A DNA stretch of 54,039 nt, taken from CAYZAK01 sp964476445 (lineage in GTDB: Bacteria; CG03; SLGR01; JAGXOG01). Below the pieces are notes generated by a model. That model was given only the letters and a program-made list of their open reading frames with translations. It did no database searches and had not been told where the DNA came from. The DNA is taken from assembly GCA_964476445.1 (NCBI GenBank), contig CAYZAK010000007.1, positions 1 through 54,039 of the forward strand. The letters are read 5' to 3'. The stretch's first letter is position 1. Each line of letters opens with the position of its first letter. The position numbers and the translations under genes are program-made. This document shows positions 18,862 to 27,651 of this stretch, in pieces.

Positions 18862-19598
18862 TTTTTAATTATCTCTGAAAGTTTATAATCGGTACTGTCC
18901 ATAGTAAGAGGAGTAATAGCAGCGAATTTTTCGGAGATGGCCCGTAAATCGGTGCCTTTATCCCGGTGTCCGCTTAAAATATCCCCTAAAATCCAGTAAT
19001 AGGTTTTTCCCGCAGGATCTTTTCTTTCTCGGACTTTTCTATCGTAAATTCGTACGCCCAACCGGGTGGTTTTAACCCCTTGGATTTTATCTGCCGGTTC
19101 ATTAGGTACATTTAAATTAAGGAATTTTCGGTGGGGCAAAGAGTGTTGGAGTACTTTTTGGGCTAAATTAAAAGTAATTGCGGCGGCAGTATCAAAGTTT
19201 TTAGTTTTGTTATTGCCGGTTACTAAAGATGAAGCTATAGCCGGAATGCCCAAAAGTGCGGCTTCTCTGGCCCCGGCAACTGTCCCGGAATAATAGATAT
19301 CATCTCCTAGATTAGCTCCGTCATTTATCCCTGAAATCACAAGGTCAACATTATCCTTAAGTATGGTTAAAATTCCGATCCGGGTACAGTCAGCGGGAGT
19401 GCCGCTGGTGGTATATCTATGTTTATCTACCTGTCTTACTCTCACAGGCTTATGCAGGGTAAGAGAATTGCCGGTTGCATTTTTTGGGGTTTCCGGAGCT
19501 ACAGTGGTTATACTGCCCATGGGGGCCAGTTTTTTTTGAAGCAGTGTTAGAGCTTTGGCCCGTATGCCATCGTCGTTAACTATTAATATATTATTCAT
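18840..19598 (-). CDS. surE: 5'/3'-nucleotidase SurE
   Basis: A 252-residue metal-dependent nucleoside monophosphate phosphatase. It has the metal-binding opening ILIVNDDGI, the VAPETPKNATGNSLTL segment, SGINDGANLGDDIYYSGTVA and a C-terminal region of normal length. It overlaps uvrB by 22 bases and lies 1 base from the yjbQ stop. Confidence 0.95.
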   Translation of the reverse strand: MNNILIVNDDGIRAKALTLLQKKLAPMGSITTVAPETPKNATGNSLTLHKPVRVRQVDKHRYTTSGTPADCTRIGILTILKDNVDLVISGINDGANLGDDIYYSGTVAGAREAALLGIPAIASSLVTGNNKTKNFDTAAAITFNLAQKVLQHSLPHRKFLNLNVPNEPADKIQGVKTTRLGVRIYDRKVRERKDPAGKTYYWILGDILSGHRDKGTDLRAISEKFAAITPLTMDSTDYKLSEIIKKWKINLN

Positions 19599-19599
19599 C

Positions 19600-20010
19600 T
19601 TAAGTATTGATCTTCAAAATTTTTACATAAACTTTCCGTGTCCGCGGGCCGTCGAATTCGCAGAAGAACACGGATTGCCAGGTTCCAAGTTGAAGTTGAC
19701 CGTTATCAATAATAACCTCAACTGATTCACCGATAAGAGAAGATTTAATATGGGCCGCTGAATTACCCTCCCCGTGGCGGTATGATGAATGATTCCAGGG
19801 TATTTTTTGATCTAAAAGCATCTTCATATCGTGTATTACATTAGGATCGGCATTTTCATTTATGGTGACCGCAGCGGTTGTGTGCGGTATAAATACTTTA
19901 CAAATACCGTTTGTGATATTTTTTTTAGAAATTATTTTTTTTAAATTTCCAGTAATATCTTGTAGCTCTGTCCGAGAGCCCGTACTTACAGTAAACTGAT
20001 TATAATTCAT
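19600..20010 (-). CDS. yjbQ: YjbQ family (UPF0047) protein
   Basis: A 136-residue protein with the family hallmarks VFIPHTTAAVTINENADP, HGEGNSAAHIKSSLIG and LGTWQSVFFCEFDGPR, including the conserved His and Glu residues. Members show weak thiamine-phosphate synthase activity; the in vivo role is unclear. A strong Shine-Dalgarno (AGGAGG) precedes the ATG at 20010, the best ribosome binding site in this operon. Confidence 0.9.
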   Translation of the reverse strand: MNYNQFTVSTGSRTELQDITGNLKKIISKKNITNGICKVFIPHTTAAVTINENADPNVIHDMKMLLDQKIPWNHSSYRHGEGNSAAHIKSSLIGESVEVIIDNGQLQLGTWQSVFFCEFDGPRTRKVYVKILKINT

Positions 20011-20054
20011 ATTAACCTCCTGTAATATTCAACAGTACCCCTAAGTTTTAAGGG

Positions 20055-20867
20055 CTAAACCACTTCTATTTTTTGAACATTTTCAATAGATTTATCGAGA
20101 AAAATACTGCCCCGCTCGGCAAACAACTCAGGTGCGTCGCTTACATAGAACCTGTAGTTAACCGTTTTTTCAGGTTGAGGGTTCAGCAGAGAGTAGTTTT
20201 GAAGTATCCTTTTGACTTTTTTAGATACGGCCTGAGCGGAATCAATGACTTTAACCTTTTTTCCAACCGTATCCGATATAATATTTTTGAGCAGGGGATA
20301 ATGGGTACATCCAAGAATAAGAACCTGTATTTTATTCTTTAAAGTATCTAAATAAATACGGGCAACTTTACGAGTTACTTCATGTTCAATCCATCCTTCC
20401 TCCACAAGAGGTACAAAAAGGGGGCATGATTTTGCCAGTAATTTAATCTCCGAATTTTTTTGTTTCAACTTCTGCTGATAGGTCATGCTTTTTATGGTTC
20501 CATAAGTTCCTATGATTCCTATGGATTTGGCATTTGTACGGCTTGCGGCATTCACTCCGGGTTGTACTACACCGATTATCGGAAAGGCAGCATATTCTTT
20601 AATAGTATCAAGGGCATAAACGGAAGCCGTATTACAGGCAACTACCATACATTTTACTTTACAGCGGGTAAAAAAAATCAATGCTTTTTTGGCGTATTCA
20701 ATAACCGTCTCTTTTGATTTACTTCCATACGGTAGATGGGCCGTATCACCGAAATACACAATATTTTCCCCCGGAATATTATCAGCTACAGCATTAAATA
20801 CGGTTAAACCGCCCATTCCTGAATCAAAAATTCCTACAGGCCGGTTATTTATTTTTCTTTTATCCAT
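20055..20867 (-). CDS. murI: Glutamate racemase
   Basis: A 270-residue enzyme supplying D-glutamate for peptidoglycan. The opening is VGIFDSGMGGLTV, catalytic Cys in VVACNTASVYAL, GVVQPGV, and the second catalytic Cys in LILGCTHYPLL. Length is normal. Its start overlaps the end of the amidase gene by 19 bases, so both cell wall genes are co-expressed. Confidence 0.96.
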   Translation of the reverse strand: MDKRKINNRPVGIFDSGMGGLTVFNAVADNIPGENIVYFGDTAHLPYGSKSKETVIEYAKKALIFFTRCKVKCMVVACNTASVYALDTIKEYAAFPIIGVVQPGVNAASRTNAKSIGIIGTYGTIKSMTYQQKLKQKNSEIKLLAKSCPLFVPLVEEGWIEHEVTRKVARIYLDTLKNKIQVLILGCTHYPLLKNIISDTVGKKVKVIDSAQAVSKKVKRILQNYSLLNPQPEKTVNYRFYVSDAPELFAERGSIFLDKSIENVQKIEVV

Positions 20868-22372
20868 TTAGTGTATTCTTTAATAGCTTCTGTTAATCCG
20901 GCGGCAATCTTTTCCTGAAAATATTCCTGCCGGAGTTTTTTTTCTTCTTCTTTGTTGGAAATAAATCCGGCTTCCAGTAGAATCCCCGGCATTCTGGCGC
21001 CTTTTAAAACATGAAACCCGGCTTGTTTAACCCCTCTATCTCTTAAACCGGTTTTTTGGGTTATATTGCAGTTAATAAATGAACATAATTCACTGGATTC
21101 GTTCATGAACTGGTTCATAGTTAAAGACCATAGAATATTTTCAACTTTTCCTCTGTCAAGACCATCTTGTTCCATGGCCATAACTGCATTTTCTCTTCTG
21201 GCAACTGCTGCTGCTTCTTCATCGGATGCTTCAGTAGAGAGGAAATAAGTTTCAAAGCCCCGGCTGCCCGGATTAAAAGAGGCATTGCAGTGTATTGAAA
21301 TAAAAAGGTCGGCATCTTTTTTGTTGGCGATCTCGACTCTTTCAGATAAGGGTACAAAAGAATCCCGGCTGCGGGTAAGTATTACCCGTATATTAAGTTC
21401 TTCTCTTATTTTTTGAGCTGCTTTTTTAGCTATATCAAGAACTATATCTTTTTCTTTAGTACCCAGTGGACCTATAGCACCGGGATCTTTACCCCCGTGC
21501 CCGGGATCAAGTACAATCAGATTAACTTCTTTAAGATTAGCTTTATCTCTTTTAGCCGGCCCGGTGGGTTTAGGGGAATGCTGTTGCCGCTCGATTTTTG
21601 AAATTTCTGGAGAAGTATTTTCAATATCAATAACCAGTCTTAACGGACTGGGGAATTTTTCTATATTATAATCTCCGGCATTTTCATCCAAGAATAAGGT
21701 AAATATAGAATCCCGATTTACTTTTTGGCCAGTTGCTTTAATTAAGACGCCGTCATTTATGTTATGGGTTTGAAGGGGTTTTGCCGGTTTGCCCTGTTTT
21801 ATCTTTAGTGAAAGTTGGCCATTGTCCTTTTGAGCTTCAAATTCTAGCTTTTCAGTTAGTTCGACCACAAATCTGGTGTTTTTTTCATAGGTATAGTGCC
21901 TGACGTCGGCTATATTGCCATCAGTGGATATCCACAAGGTTCTTTCGGAAAAACTCCAGTTCACCTGCCTATTTACAGCACTTTCAAAGGCTCTGGTAAT
22001 AATGGACTCTAAGGGCAAATAAGTAGTACCCTCTATTATACAAGGATATTTTCTCATCTTTCGGGTAATCCCTTCAATGCGAACTTTTTTCTGTCCTATT
22101 GTGAACTGTACAGGTTGGTTAGATTTTTCGGGCCAAAATAAAGTCACTTCTTTAGTGTTGCTGTCGTAATTTAGATTAGCCTCAAAAATATCGGATACAT
22201 CTGAGGCTTTTAAATACCCCATTCCATCTAGCAATAAAAGCTCTACGGTATTTTTAATCTCCCCGTCTTTTTCTATATTGATATCAATAACCGTCTGGTT
22301 TGCTTTGGAAGTAACTGATAAAAATATAACATAGAGAAACACAAATAGAAATTTGATTTTGAAATTTTTCAT
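20849..22372 (-). CDS. N-acetylmuramoyl-L-alanine amidase (AmiC type)
   Basis: A 507-residue periplasmic peptidoglycan hydrolase. A signal peptide (about 1-24) is followed by a copper-amine-oxidase-N-like domain (LLDGMGYLKASDVSDIFEAN) and an AMIN-like beta domain (about 160-255). The Amidase_3 domain spans about 283-505. Zinc and catalytic motifs are LDPGHGGKDPGAIG, the Glu in PLSERVEIANK, ISIHCNAS and GILLEAGFISN. It probably splits septal peptidoglycan. First gene of the minus-strand operon. Confidence 0.93.
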   Translation of the reverse strand: MKNFKIKFLFVFLYVIFLSVTSKANQTVIDINIEKDGEIKNTVELLLLDGMGYLKASDVSDIFEANLNYDSNTKEVTLFWPEKSNQPVQFTIGQKKVRIEGITRKMRKYPCIIEGTTYLPLESIITRAFESAVNRQVNWSFSERTLWISTDGNIADVRHYTYEKNTRFVVELTEKLEFEAQKDNGQLSLKIKQGKPAKPLQTHNINDGVLIKATGQKVNRDSIFTLFLDENAGDYNIEKFPSPLRLVIDIENTSPEISKIERQQHSPKPTGPAKRDKANLKEVNLIVLDPGHGGKDPGAIGPLGTKEKDIVLDIAKKAAQKIREELNIRVILTRSRDSFVPLSERVEIANKKDADLFISIHCNASFNPGSRGFETYFLSTEASDEEAAAVARRENAVMAMEQDGLDRGKVENILWSLTMNQFMNESSELCSFINCNITQKTGLRDRGVKQAGFHVLKGARMPGILLEAGFISNKEEEKKLRQEYFQEKIAAGLTEAIKEYTKWIKEK

Positions 22373-22715
22373 AATTAAAATAATAACTAAAATTTAGTTA
22401 AAAAACAAGAAATTTTTATAAATATTAATAATAATACAGTTTATATTACAGAAAGTCCGGGTCATTTTTTCAAAAAATTATTTATAATTTTAAAGTTGAG
22501 TGTAGGGTTGTTAAAAAAGTTTTTTTCGTTACTATTTATAAGGTAGAGTGGGTGTGACTTTAATCATAGATATTTTTTTTATATATATTATAATAAAAGT
22601 AAATATATTTGTTTTTTTAGGTTTATTTATATAACATAAATTAAGATGAGTTAAGTTAAGATAGAGTACAGAAAAATTTAAAATAAAAATGGTAAATAAA
22701 AGTTTATAAAGAAAG
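22373..22715. other. Divergent intergenic region, very AT-rich
   Basis: A 343-base spacer between the divergent amidase and LysM-FecR genes, so it must hold both promoters. It is strongly AT-rich. A TATAAT at 22589-22594 could serve the rightward gene, but no convincing -35 accompanies it. I see no ORF, RNA gene or strong hairpin. Confidence 0.4.
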
Positions 22716-24170
22716 ATGACAACATATCACAGTAAATTTGCAAAATTTTTTGTTACGGTATTACTTATCAGTATATTTACCATAGGGGAAGTACTTGTAG
22801 CTCAGGAGCAAGTGGGAGAATTAACATCTCAGGAAAGTTCGCCGGTCAATCTGCTTGAAATCAGAATTGAACCCGGAGACACGCTGTCAAAATTTGCGGA
22901 GAGATATTTAGATGATCCTCAAGAGTGGCCCCAGATTCTGAAATATAATGAAATTCCCTCGGGAGACCCCAACTTAATAATTCCCGGTGATATTTTAAGG
23001 GTTCCCGAGGACCTGGTAAAAGATGAGATAGCGGATATTATTCACATGAGAAATGACGTTCGGATGCGCAGGCAGGAAGCAACCACCTGGGATGAGGCAA
23101 CTCTGTATCAACGGCTGTATCCGGAAGACGGCATAAGAACTTCAGCCAATTCCGGAGCAAAAATTGAGTATTTGAGGGGAGGTGTTGCCGATATAGGCGC
23201 AAATTCTTTGGTGTTTTTAAAACCGGATGAAACCCGGGAAGATATTGTGGAAATAGAAGTGGGGGAATTGTATGCTGAGGATATAAAAGTTTTAACTGAA
23301 ACCGCTTCAATAGATCCAGCCACGGGTTCTGAATATAAAGCTGTGGTAGATGAGGACAGAACTACAACCTTAAGTGTGTACAAAGGAGAGGTGGATTTTA
23401 TATCAGCTGGAGAGATGAGAACCATTGAAGAAGGTTTTATGTCGGTGGCTGAATTTGATCAAGCGCCTTCGGAACCAATTATACTGCCAGATCCTCCTGA
23501 AATAGAGGGACAGCAATTTGAAGAAGGAGAAAGTTTTCCGGATATGCAGTCGGTGTCAACACTGGATATAGACAGTATACTCTCCCGGGTGGGTTCCGGA
23601 AAGGATGGGGTCCCGGAAGATAGAGTAAATAAATTACATATTCAGGTAGCTAGTGATAAGAATTTTTCGAGAATTATTGTGGATAGAAAAGTTGACACAG
23701 TATCCCCGGAAGAAATTAAAGAAGAGTTAATGGACGGGGAATATTGGTGGAGAGCAGCCTTTGTAAACCAGGCCGGTGTTACGGGAAAATTTTCCGAACC
23801 GGTCCCTATGATTGTTGATACCCGTCCGCCGAGTTTAAAAATTACAAATCCAGCTCATGGCGCTGAATTAGCTCAGAATATTCTTTCTTTAAGAGGTGAA
23901 ACCGATTCTTATTCTGAGATATTTGTAAATGAAGAAAGAATTACAGTTGATAATGAAGGAAATTTCGTTACTGCTGTAAGAATAAAAATTGGTGAAAATA
24001 CCATAAATGTTAAGAGTAAAGACACTGCCGGAAGAGTAACAGAAAAAGATTTAACAGTAGTAGGCGTTCATCCGGATAGAGAAACCCAACAGCAGGATAT
24101 ATTGGTAACTGTTGGGATAGTAGCGTCGGTTCTGAGTGTCGGGGCAATAGTGCTGACCATATTAAGATGA
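22716..24170 (+). CDS. Secreted LysM-FecR domain protein with C-terminal membrane helix
   Basis: A 484-residue envelope protein. A signal peptide covers about residues 1-30, and a LysM peptidoglycan-binding module about 50-97 (RIEPGDTLSKFAERYL to LIIPGDILRVP). A FecR-like beta region (about 115-250) contains VSVYKGEV-like strands, and an Ig-like segment follows (LKITNPAHGAELAQNILSL). The last 22 residues form a hydrophobic helix (ILVTVGIVASVLSVGAIVLT). There is no neighbouring ECF sigma factor, so this is not a classic FecIR system. It more likely links peptidoglycan to the membrane, or senses at the surface. Confidence 0.8.
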   Translation: MTTYHSKFAKFFVTVLLISIFTIGEVLVAQEQVGELTSQESSPVNLLEIRIEPGDTLSKFAERYLDDPQEWPQILKYNEIPSGDPNLIIPGDILRVPEDLVKDEIADIIHMRNDVRMRRQEATTWDEATLYQRLYPEDGIRTSANSGAKIEYLRGGVADIGANSLVFLKPDETREDIVEIEVGELYAEDIKVLTETASIDPATGSEYKAVVDEDRTTTLSVYKGEVDFISAGEMRTIEEGFMSVAEFDQAPSEPIILPDPPEIEGQQFEEGESFPDMQSVSTLDIDSILSRVGSGKDGVPEDRVNKLHIQVASDKNFSRIIVDRKVDTVSPEEIKEELMDGEYWWRAAFVNQAGVTGKFSEPVPMIVDTRPPSLKITNPAHGAELAQNILSLRGETDSYSEIFVNEERITVDNEGNFVTAVRIKIGENTINVKSKDTAGRVTEKDLTVVGVHPDRETQQQDILVTVGIVASVLSVGAIVLTILR

Positions 24171-24197
24171 CTGTTAGTAAACTGACCGGGTAACAGC

Positions 24198-24980
24198 ATG
24201 TTAAAAGTAATAGTTGGCGATGCTAACAAAGATATAAGGTTCCTTGTTAAGATGTCCTTAAGGGATTACCAGGTAAACATATTGGAGGTCAGGGACGGAG
24301 AAAGGGGTTTAAAATTAGTTAAAGAGCATAAGCCTGATCTTATAATAGTTGATTATATTTTAGATAAAATTACCGGATACGAATTGGCCGAGATTTTAGC
24401 TGAGAATGAGAATTATAAAGATATACCTGTTGTAATTATGGTCAGGGAGGGATTTGATTTAATTGAAGACCGCCGGGGGGTGGATGAATACATAGCAAAA
24501 CCCTTTGATAAAAAACAGTTTTTAGAAACAATAAATCGAGTAATTGAAAAAGATAAACTGCACCGAAAAAAAAACAGGCAGAAAGAAAATATAAAAAAGA
24601 AATCCGTCAGGAAGGACGATAGTAAAAAAAGAATACTTGCCGCTGATGATGAAGATAATATTTTAAAACTTTTGGATTTGATTTTATCTAATAAATATAA
24701 TTTAGATACCGTCCGCAGCGGGTTAGAGTTAGTTAACAAGGCTAAAAAAAGTAGCTACGATCTTATAATATCGGATGTGGTTATGCCTAAATTGAGCGGT
24801 TGGAAAAGTGTGAAAAAGATTAGAGCGGCCGGAATAGATACTCCGGTTATATTTAATTCGGGACTGGTTAAAGATAAAGAACTTTATGAGACCTTAAAAC
24901 CGGAGGGGCCGTCGGCTTTTATTTTAAAGCCCTTTAAAAAACAGAGACTTCTTCAAAAAGTTAAGGAAATGATAAAATAA
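24198..24980 (+). CDS. Tandem receiver-domain protein (REC-REC)
   Basis: A 260-residue protein of two receiver domains joined by a Lys/Arg-rich linker (about 120-145). The first has Asp52 (LIIVDYILD) and Lys in IAKPFD. It lacks one of the two pocket acids (VGDANKD instead of VDD), and the switch Thr/Ser is lost (IMVREG). The second is standard: AADDED, Asp in IISDVVMPKLSG, Ser in FNSGL and Lys in ILKPFK. There is no output domain. It is 27 bases downstream of the LysM-FecR gene and probably co-transcribed. The first domain may be regulatory rather than phosphorylated. Confidence 0.88.
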   Translation: MLKVIVGDANKDIRFLVKMSLRDYQVNILEVRDGERGLKLVKEHKPDLIIVDYILDKITGYELAEILAENENYKDIPVVIMVREGFDLIEDRRGVDEYIAKPFDKKQFLETINRVIEKDKLHRKKNRQKENIKKKSVRKDDSKKRILAADDEDNILKLLDLILSNKYNLDTVRSGLELVNKAKKSSYDLIISDVVMPKLSGWKSVKKIRAAGIDTPVIFNSGLVKDKELYETLKPEGPSAFILKPFKKQRLLQKVKEMIK

Positions 24981-25038
24981 AATCCCACCTTAAAACTTGA
25001 ACTTAATTTAATTATAAATAAGATTTATCAATAATGTA

Positions 25039-25115
25039 GCGCCCGTAGCTCAACTGGATAGAGCAGCTGACTACGGATCAGCAGGCTGGGGGTTCGAATC
25101 CTCTCGGGCGCTCCA
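25039..25115 (+). tRNA. tRNA-Arg (ACG)
   Basis: The acceptor stem GCGCCCG pairs with CGGGCGC and CCA is encoded. The anticodon loop CTACGGA has ACG at 25073-25075, which must have A34 deaminated to inosine to read CGU, CGC and CGA. The base before CCA is T, unusual for arginine tRNAs. The tRNA adenosine deaminase gene begins 184 bases downstream. Confidence 0.93.
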
Positions 25116-25174
25116 CAAAATTTAAATATAAAAAAATATTTGCAAGTATAGCTATAAAGCAGATATAAAATAAA

Positions 25175-25199
25175 GGATTCGAAACCGACCGAACGCTCC
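25175..25199 (+). repeat. Relic of a tRNA-Arg 3' end
   Basis: A 25-base segment resembling the T-loop and acceptor end of the upstream tRNA-Arg (25091-25115). It keeps TTCGAA and the terminal CGCTCC, with scattered changes between. It may be a decayed tRNA duplicate, or the trace of an integration event at the tRNA 3' end. Confidence 0.45.
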
Positions 25200-25211
25200 T
25201 AAATGGAGAAG

Positions 25212-25247
25212 AAGCCGGAGACCGTAAGAGAGAAAGGTCGGCTTTTT
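25212..25247 (+). terminator. Intrinsic terminator after the tRNA-Arg region
   Basis: The stem AAGCCG...ACC pairs with GGT CGGCTT, with a 3-base bulge on the left side and a 12-base loop, followed by TTT. It would end transcription from the tRNA before the deaminase gene and argues against a start for that gene as far upstream as 25246. Confidence 0.55.
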
Positions 25248-25299
25248 GGCTAGGGTTATTGTAGGAATAGCCCGGAAGGTATTTGTAAAGTTTTTAAAC

Positions 25300-25719
25300 A
25301 TGAATAAAAACAGCAAAAGATATATGAAAAAAGCAGTTGAACTGGCTAGAGAGTCCGCGGACAACGGTGAAATCCCGGTGGGGGCGGTTGTGGTAGAAAA
25401 AAATAGGATAATAGGGATGGGAAGAAATCGCCAAATTGAGGATAACGATCCTACGGCTCATGCCGAAGTCGTTGCTTTACGGAGAGCTTGCCGCTATAAA
25501 AAAAATTATAGGCTGGACGGTTCAAAACTTTTTTCAACTGTAAAACCGTGTGATATGTGCCGGGAAGCTATTAAAAGGGCCAGAATAGTTAAAGTAATTT
25601 TTTCGACAAAAGCGGCAAAACCCGCTTCCCATCATCCCCGGCACGAAAAATTAAATTTTTATTCAGAAGAATGTAAAGTATTAATGAAATCTTTTTTTAA
25701 GGAAAAACGGAATAAATGA
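25300..25719 (+). CDS. tadA: tRNA-specific adenosine deaminase
   Basis: A 139-residue zinc deaminase with the family layout: opening MKKAVELARESADNGEIPVG, catalytic HAEVVALRRA (zinc His and proton-shuttling Glu) and PCDMCREAI (two zinc Cys). The enzyme converts A34 of tRNA-Arg(ACG) to inosine, and that tRNA is encoded just upstream. The C-terminal third is divergent. I prefer the ATG at 25300; 25324 is an alternative, while the TTG at 25246 lies in a terminator. This tadA is unrelated to the pilus ATPase TadA below. Confidence 0.82.
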   Translation: MNKNSKRYMKKAVELARESADNGEIPVGAVVVEKNRIIGMGRNRQIEDNDPTAHAEVVALRRACRYKKNYRLDGSKLFSTVKPCDMCREAIKRARIVKVIFSTKAAKPASHHPRHEKLNFYSEECKVLMKSFFKEKRNK

Positions 25720-25738
25720 TGGCTTTTCAAAAAAAAAC

Positions 25739-25830
25739 GGAGGGGTGGCCGAGTCTGGTTTATGGCGGCGGTCTCGAAAACCGTTGTGCCTTTACCGGCA
25801 CCGGGGGTTCAAATCCTCTCCCCTCCGCCA
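25739..25830 (+). tRNA. tRNA-Ser (CGA)
   Basis: The acceptor stem GGAGGGG pairs with CCCCTCC, with G73 and an encoded CCA. It has a long variable arm, and the anticodon CGA at 25775-25777 sits within the loop CTCGAAA. The AsmA-like gene starts 13 bases after its end. Confidence 0.94.
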
Positions 25831-25842
25831 TACAGTTGGTAA

Positions 25843-27339
25843 ATGAAAAAATTTAAAAAAATATTTAAATACTCTGCAATTGGGGCCGTTTTAATATTAA
25901 CCGGCGGATATGTAGCGTACAGGCAGATGTTCTCTCCAAAGCGCGTGAGCAGAGCAATTGAGGAAACTATTGAGAAAAGTTTTAACCGGAAGGTGTCGGT
26001 TGAAAGTGTAAAGCTTAGTTTAGGAGAAGTCATACTTGAAGATATAACTGTGAACCAAAAAGAGTCTGCCGAAGCCCATCCTCCCTTTTTAAAATGTAAA
26101 GAGATGAGGATTAAATTTAGAATGCTACCTATTTTAAAACGTAACTTTGAATTTACGGAAGTATTGGTCCATAAACCGGAATTCAATGTGTCTGGTTTAA
26201 CGGATATGTTAAAAGAAGTGAATATAATGGAATTCTTGGAAAATTTAGTTTTAAATCCGGACAAAGGTATTCAATTTAAATTACATACTGCTCAGCTTAA
26301 AAATGGAACCCTGAATTTAATTGAGGAAGGTAAAAAAACACATAAAATCCGTAATATAAATATTTTTACCACTGGAAAAGAAATTTCTAAACCGATAGAA
26401 TTCAATATGGAATTTAAAACCGAAAATAATTTGTATGATTATGCAAATATTGTTGCTGATATATATTTATTAAGAAGCATGGTGGAATTAAAGTACGTTA
26501 GGCTCACCGGAGCCGGCGGTTCGGTTAAATTCACCGGGAAAATAAAAAATATTTTTTCAAACCCGGTGTTAAACTGTAGTTATAAAGTTGAGGAGTTTCC
26601 AGGTGAAATTTTAACCGCCGGAATAACATTAGAAAATAAACCTGAAATTACGGGTAATATTCAAAATGATTTTAAAAATTTAAAAATAAACTGGCGGGGA
26701 GATTTTACCCCCTGCCGGATTAGATATAAAGAAAAAGTAGATAAACATCCCGGTTCGGAACTTTTATTGCAGGGAGGTATTACTGTACCATATACCAGCG
26801 GTCCGTCTGACATATCGGTTAACTGGTTTGTTTTAGATATACCCGCCGGTGACTTTTCGGGTACCGGAAAAGTGTATGAATCCGGAAATATTGAAATTAA
26901 TATTATGGGGGAGAGAATTAAACTTAAAAATTTAAAAGAGACGTTAAATTATGTTGATGATTACCTGGATAGCGGGTTATTTAATTTAAACGGTAGGGTG
27001 TCGGGGTCGTCTACAGATTTAAAATTCTTCTCTGAATTTACAATTAAGGATCTGATTGTAAAAAATATTCCTGTATTAAAAAATATATATAAGAATTTTA
27101 CTGGAAAACTGCAAAATGAATTTTACAGTGAAGAGGTAAAGGGAGATATTTTTGTTGACGGTAATGAGTTACAAATTAACAATTTAATGCTTAAAGGACC
27201 TAATGTAGGTGGTTCAGCCCGCGGTTTTTTAACTTGGGGCGAAGATTTAGATTTTACGTTTAACTCTATAATTAATAATCAAGAAGTCGACCTGAGAATG
27301 TATGGAGATATAAACAATTTTAATATTGGATTGAAGTAG
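25843..27339 (+). CDS. AsmA-like (DUF748-type) envelope protein
   Basis: A 498-residue protein with one N-terminal membrane helix (about residues 9-27). A region characteristic of AsmA/DUF748 proteins follows (FNRKVSVESVKLSLGEVILEDITV), and the rest is mainly beta strand. Such proteins bridge the inner and outer membranes and are linked to lipid transport or outer-membrane assembly. It sits between two tRNA-Ser genes with no Shine-Dalgarno before the ATG. Confidence 0.75.
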   Translation: MKKFKKIFKYSAIGAVLILTGGYVAYRQMFSPKRVSRAIEETIEKSFNRKVSVESVKLSLGEVILEDITVNQKESAEAHPPFLKCKEMRIKFRMLPILKRNFEFTEVLVHKPEFNVSGLTDMLKEVNIMEFLENLVLNPDKGIQFKLHTAQLKNGTLNLIEEGKKTHKIRNINIFTTGKEISKPIEFNMEFKTENNLYDYANIVADIYLLRSMVELKYVRLTGAGGSVKFTGKIKNIFSNPVLNCSYKVEEFPGEILTAGITLENKPEITGNIQNDFKNLKINWRGDFTPCRIRYKEKVDKHPGSELLLQGGITVPYTSGPSDISVNWFVLDIPAGDFSGTGKVYESGNIEINIMGERIKLKNLKETLNYVDDYLDSGLFNLNGRVSGSSTDLKFFSEFTIKDLIVKNIPVLKNIYKNFTGKLQNEFYSEEVKGDIFVDGNELQINNLMLKGPNVGGSARGFLTWGEDLDFTFNSIINNQEVDLRMYGDINNFNIGLK

Positions 27340-27377
27340 AGACAAATAATTGTATAATTAAGTTATTATTCTTAACC

Positions 27378-27470
<93 letters not shown>

Positions 27471-27535
27471 AAATAAACTAAAAAACATTGTAGTTAAAAG
27501 TAAGGTTATGTACTGGTAAGTGAAATCTATTTAAT

Positions 27536-27564
27536 TTGACAAGATAAACCTTTTTATATATATT
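27536..27564 (+). promoter_or_regulatory. Promoter of the Tad pilus export operon
   Basis: TTGACA (27536-27541), a 17-base spacer and TATATT (27559-27564), about 88 bases before the cpaB start. It follows tRNA-Ser and no other gene lies between. Confidence 0.7.
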
Positions 27565-27651
27565 TAAAAAAAGATGCTGGAATTTTATTCATTCAGGCTC
27601 TTATAGTTTTAAAAAGCAAAGTAGGAATCTTTAAAAAAAGAGGAGAATAAT

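Noticed and set aside
22716..24170. FecI-FecR type sigma factor signalling
   Set aside because: No ECF sigma factor or TonB receptor is adjacent; only the FecR-like fold with LysM is present.
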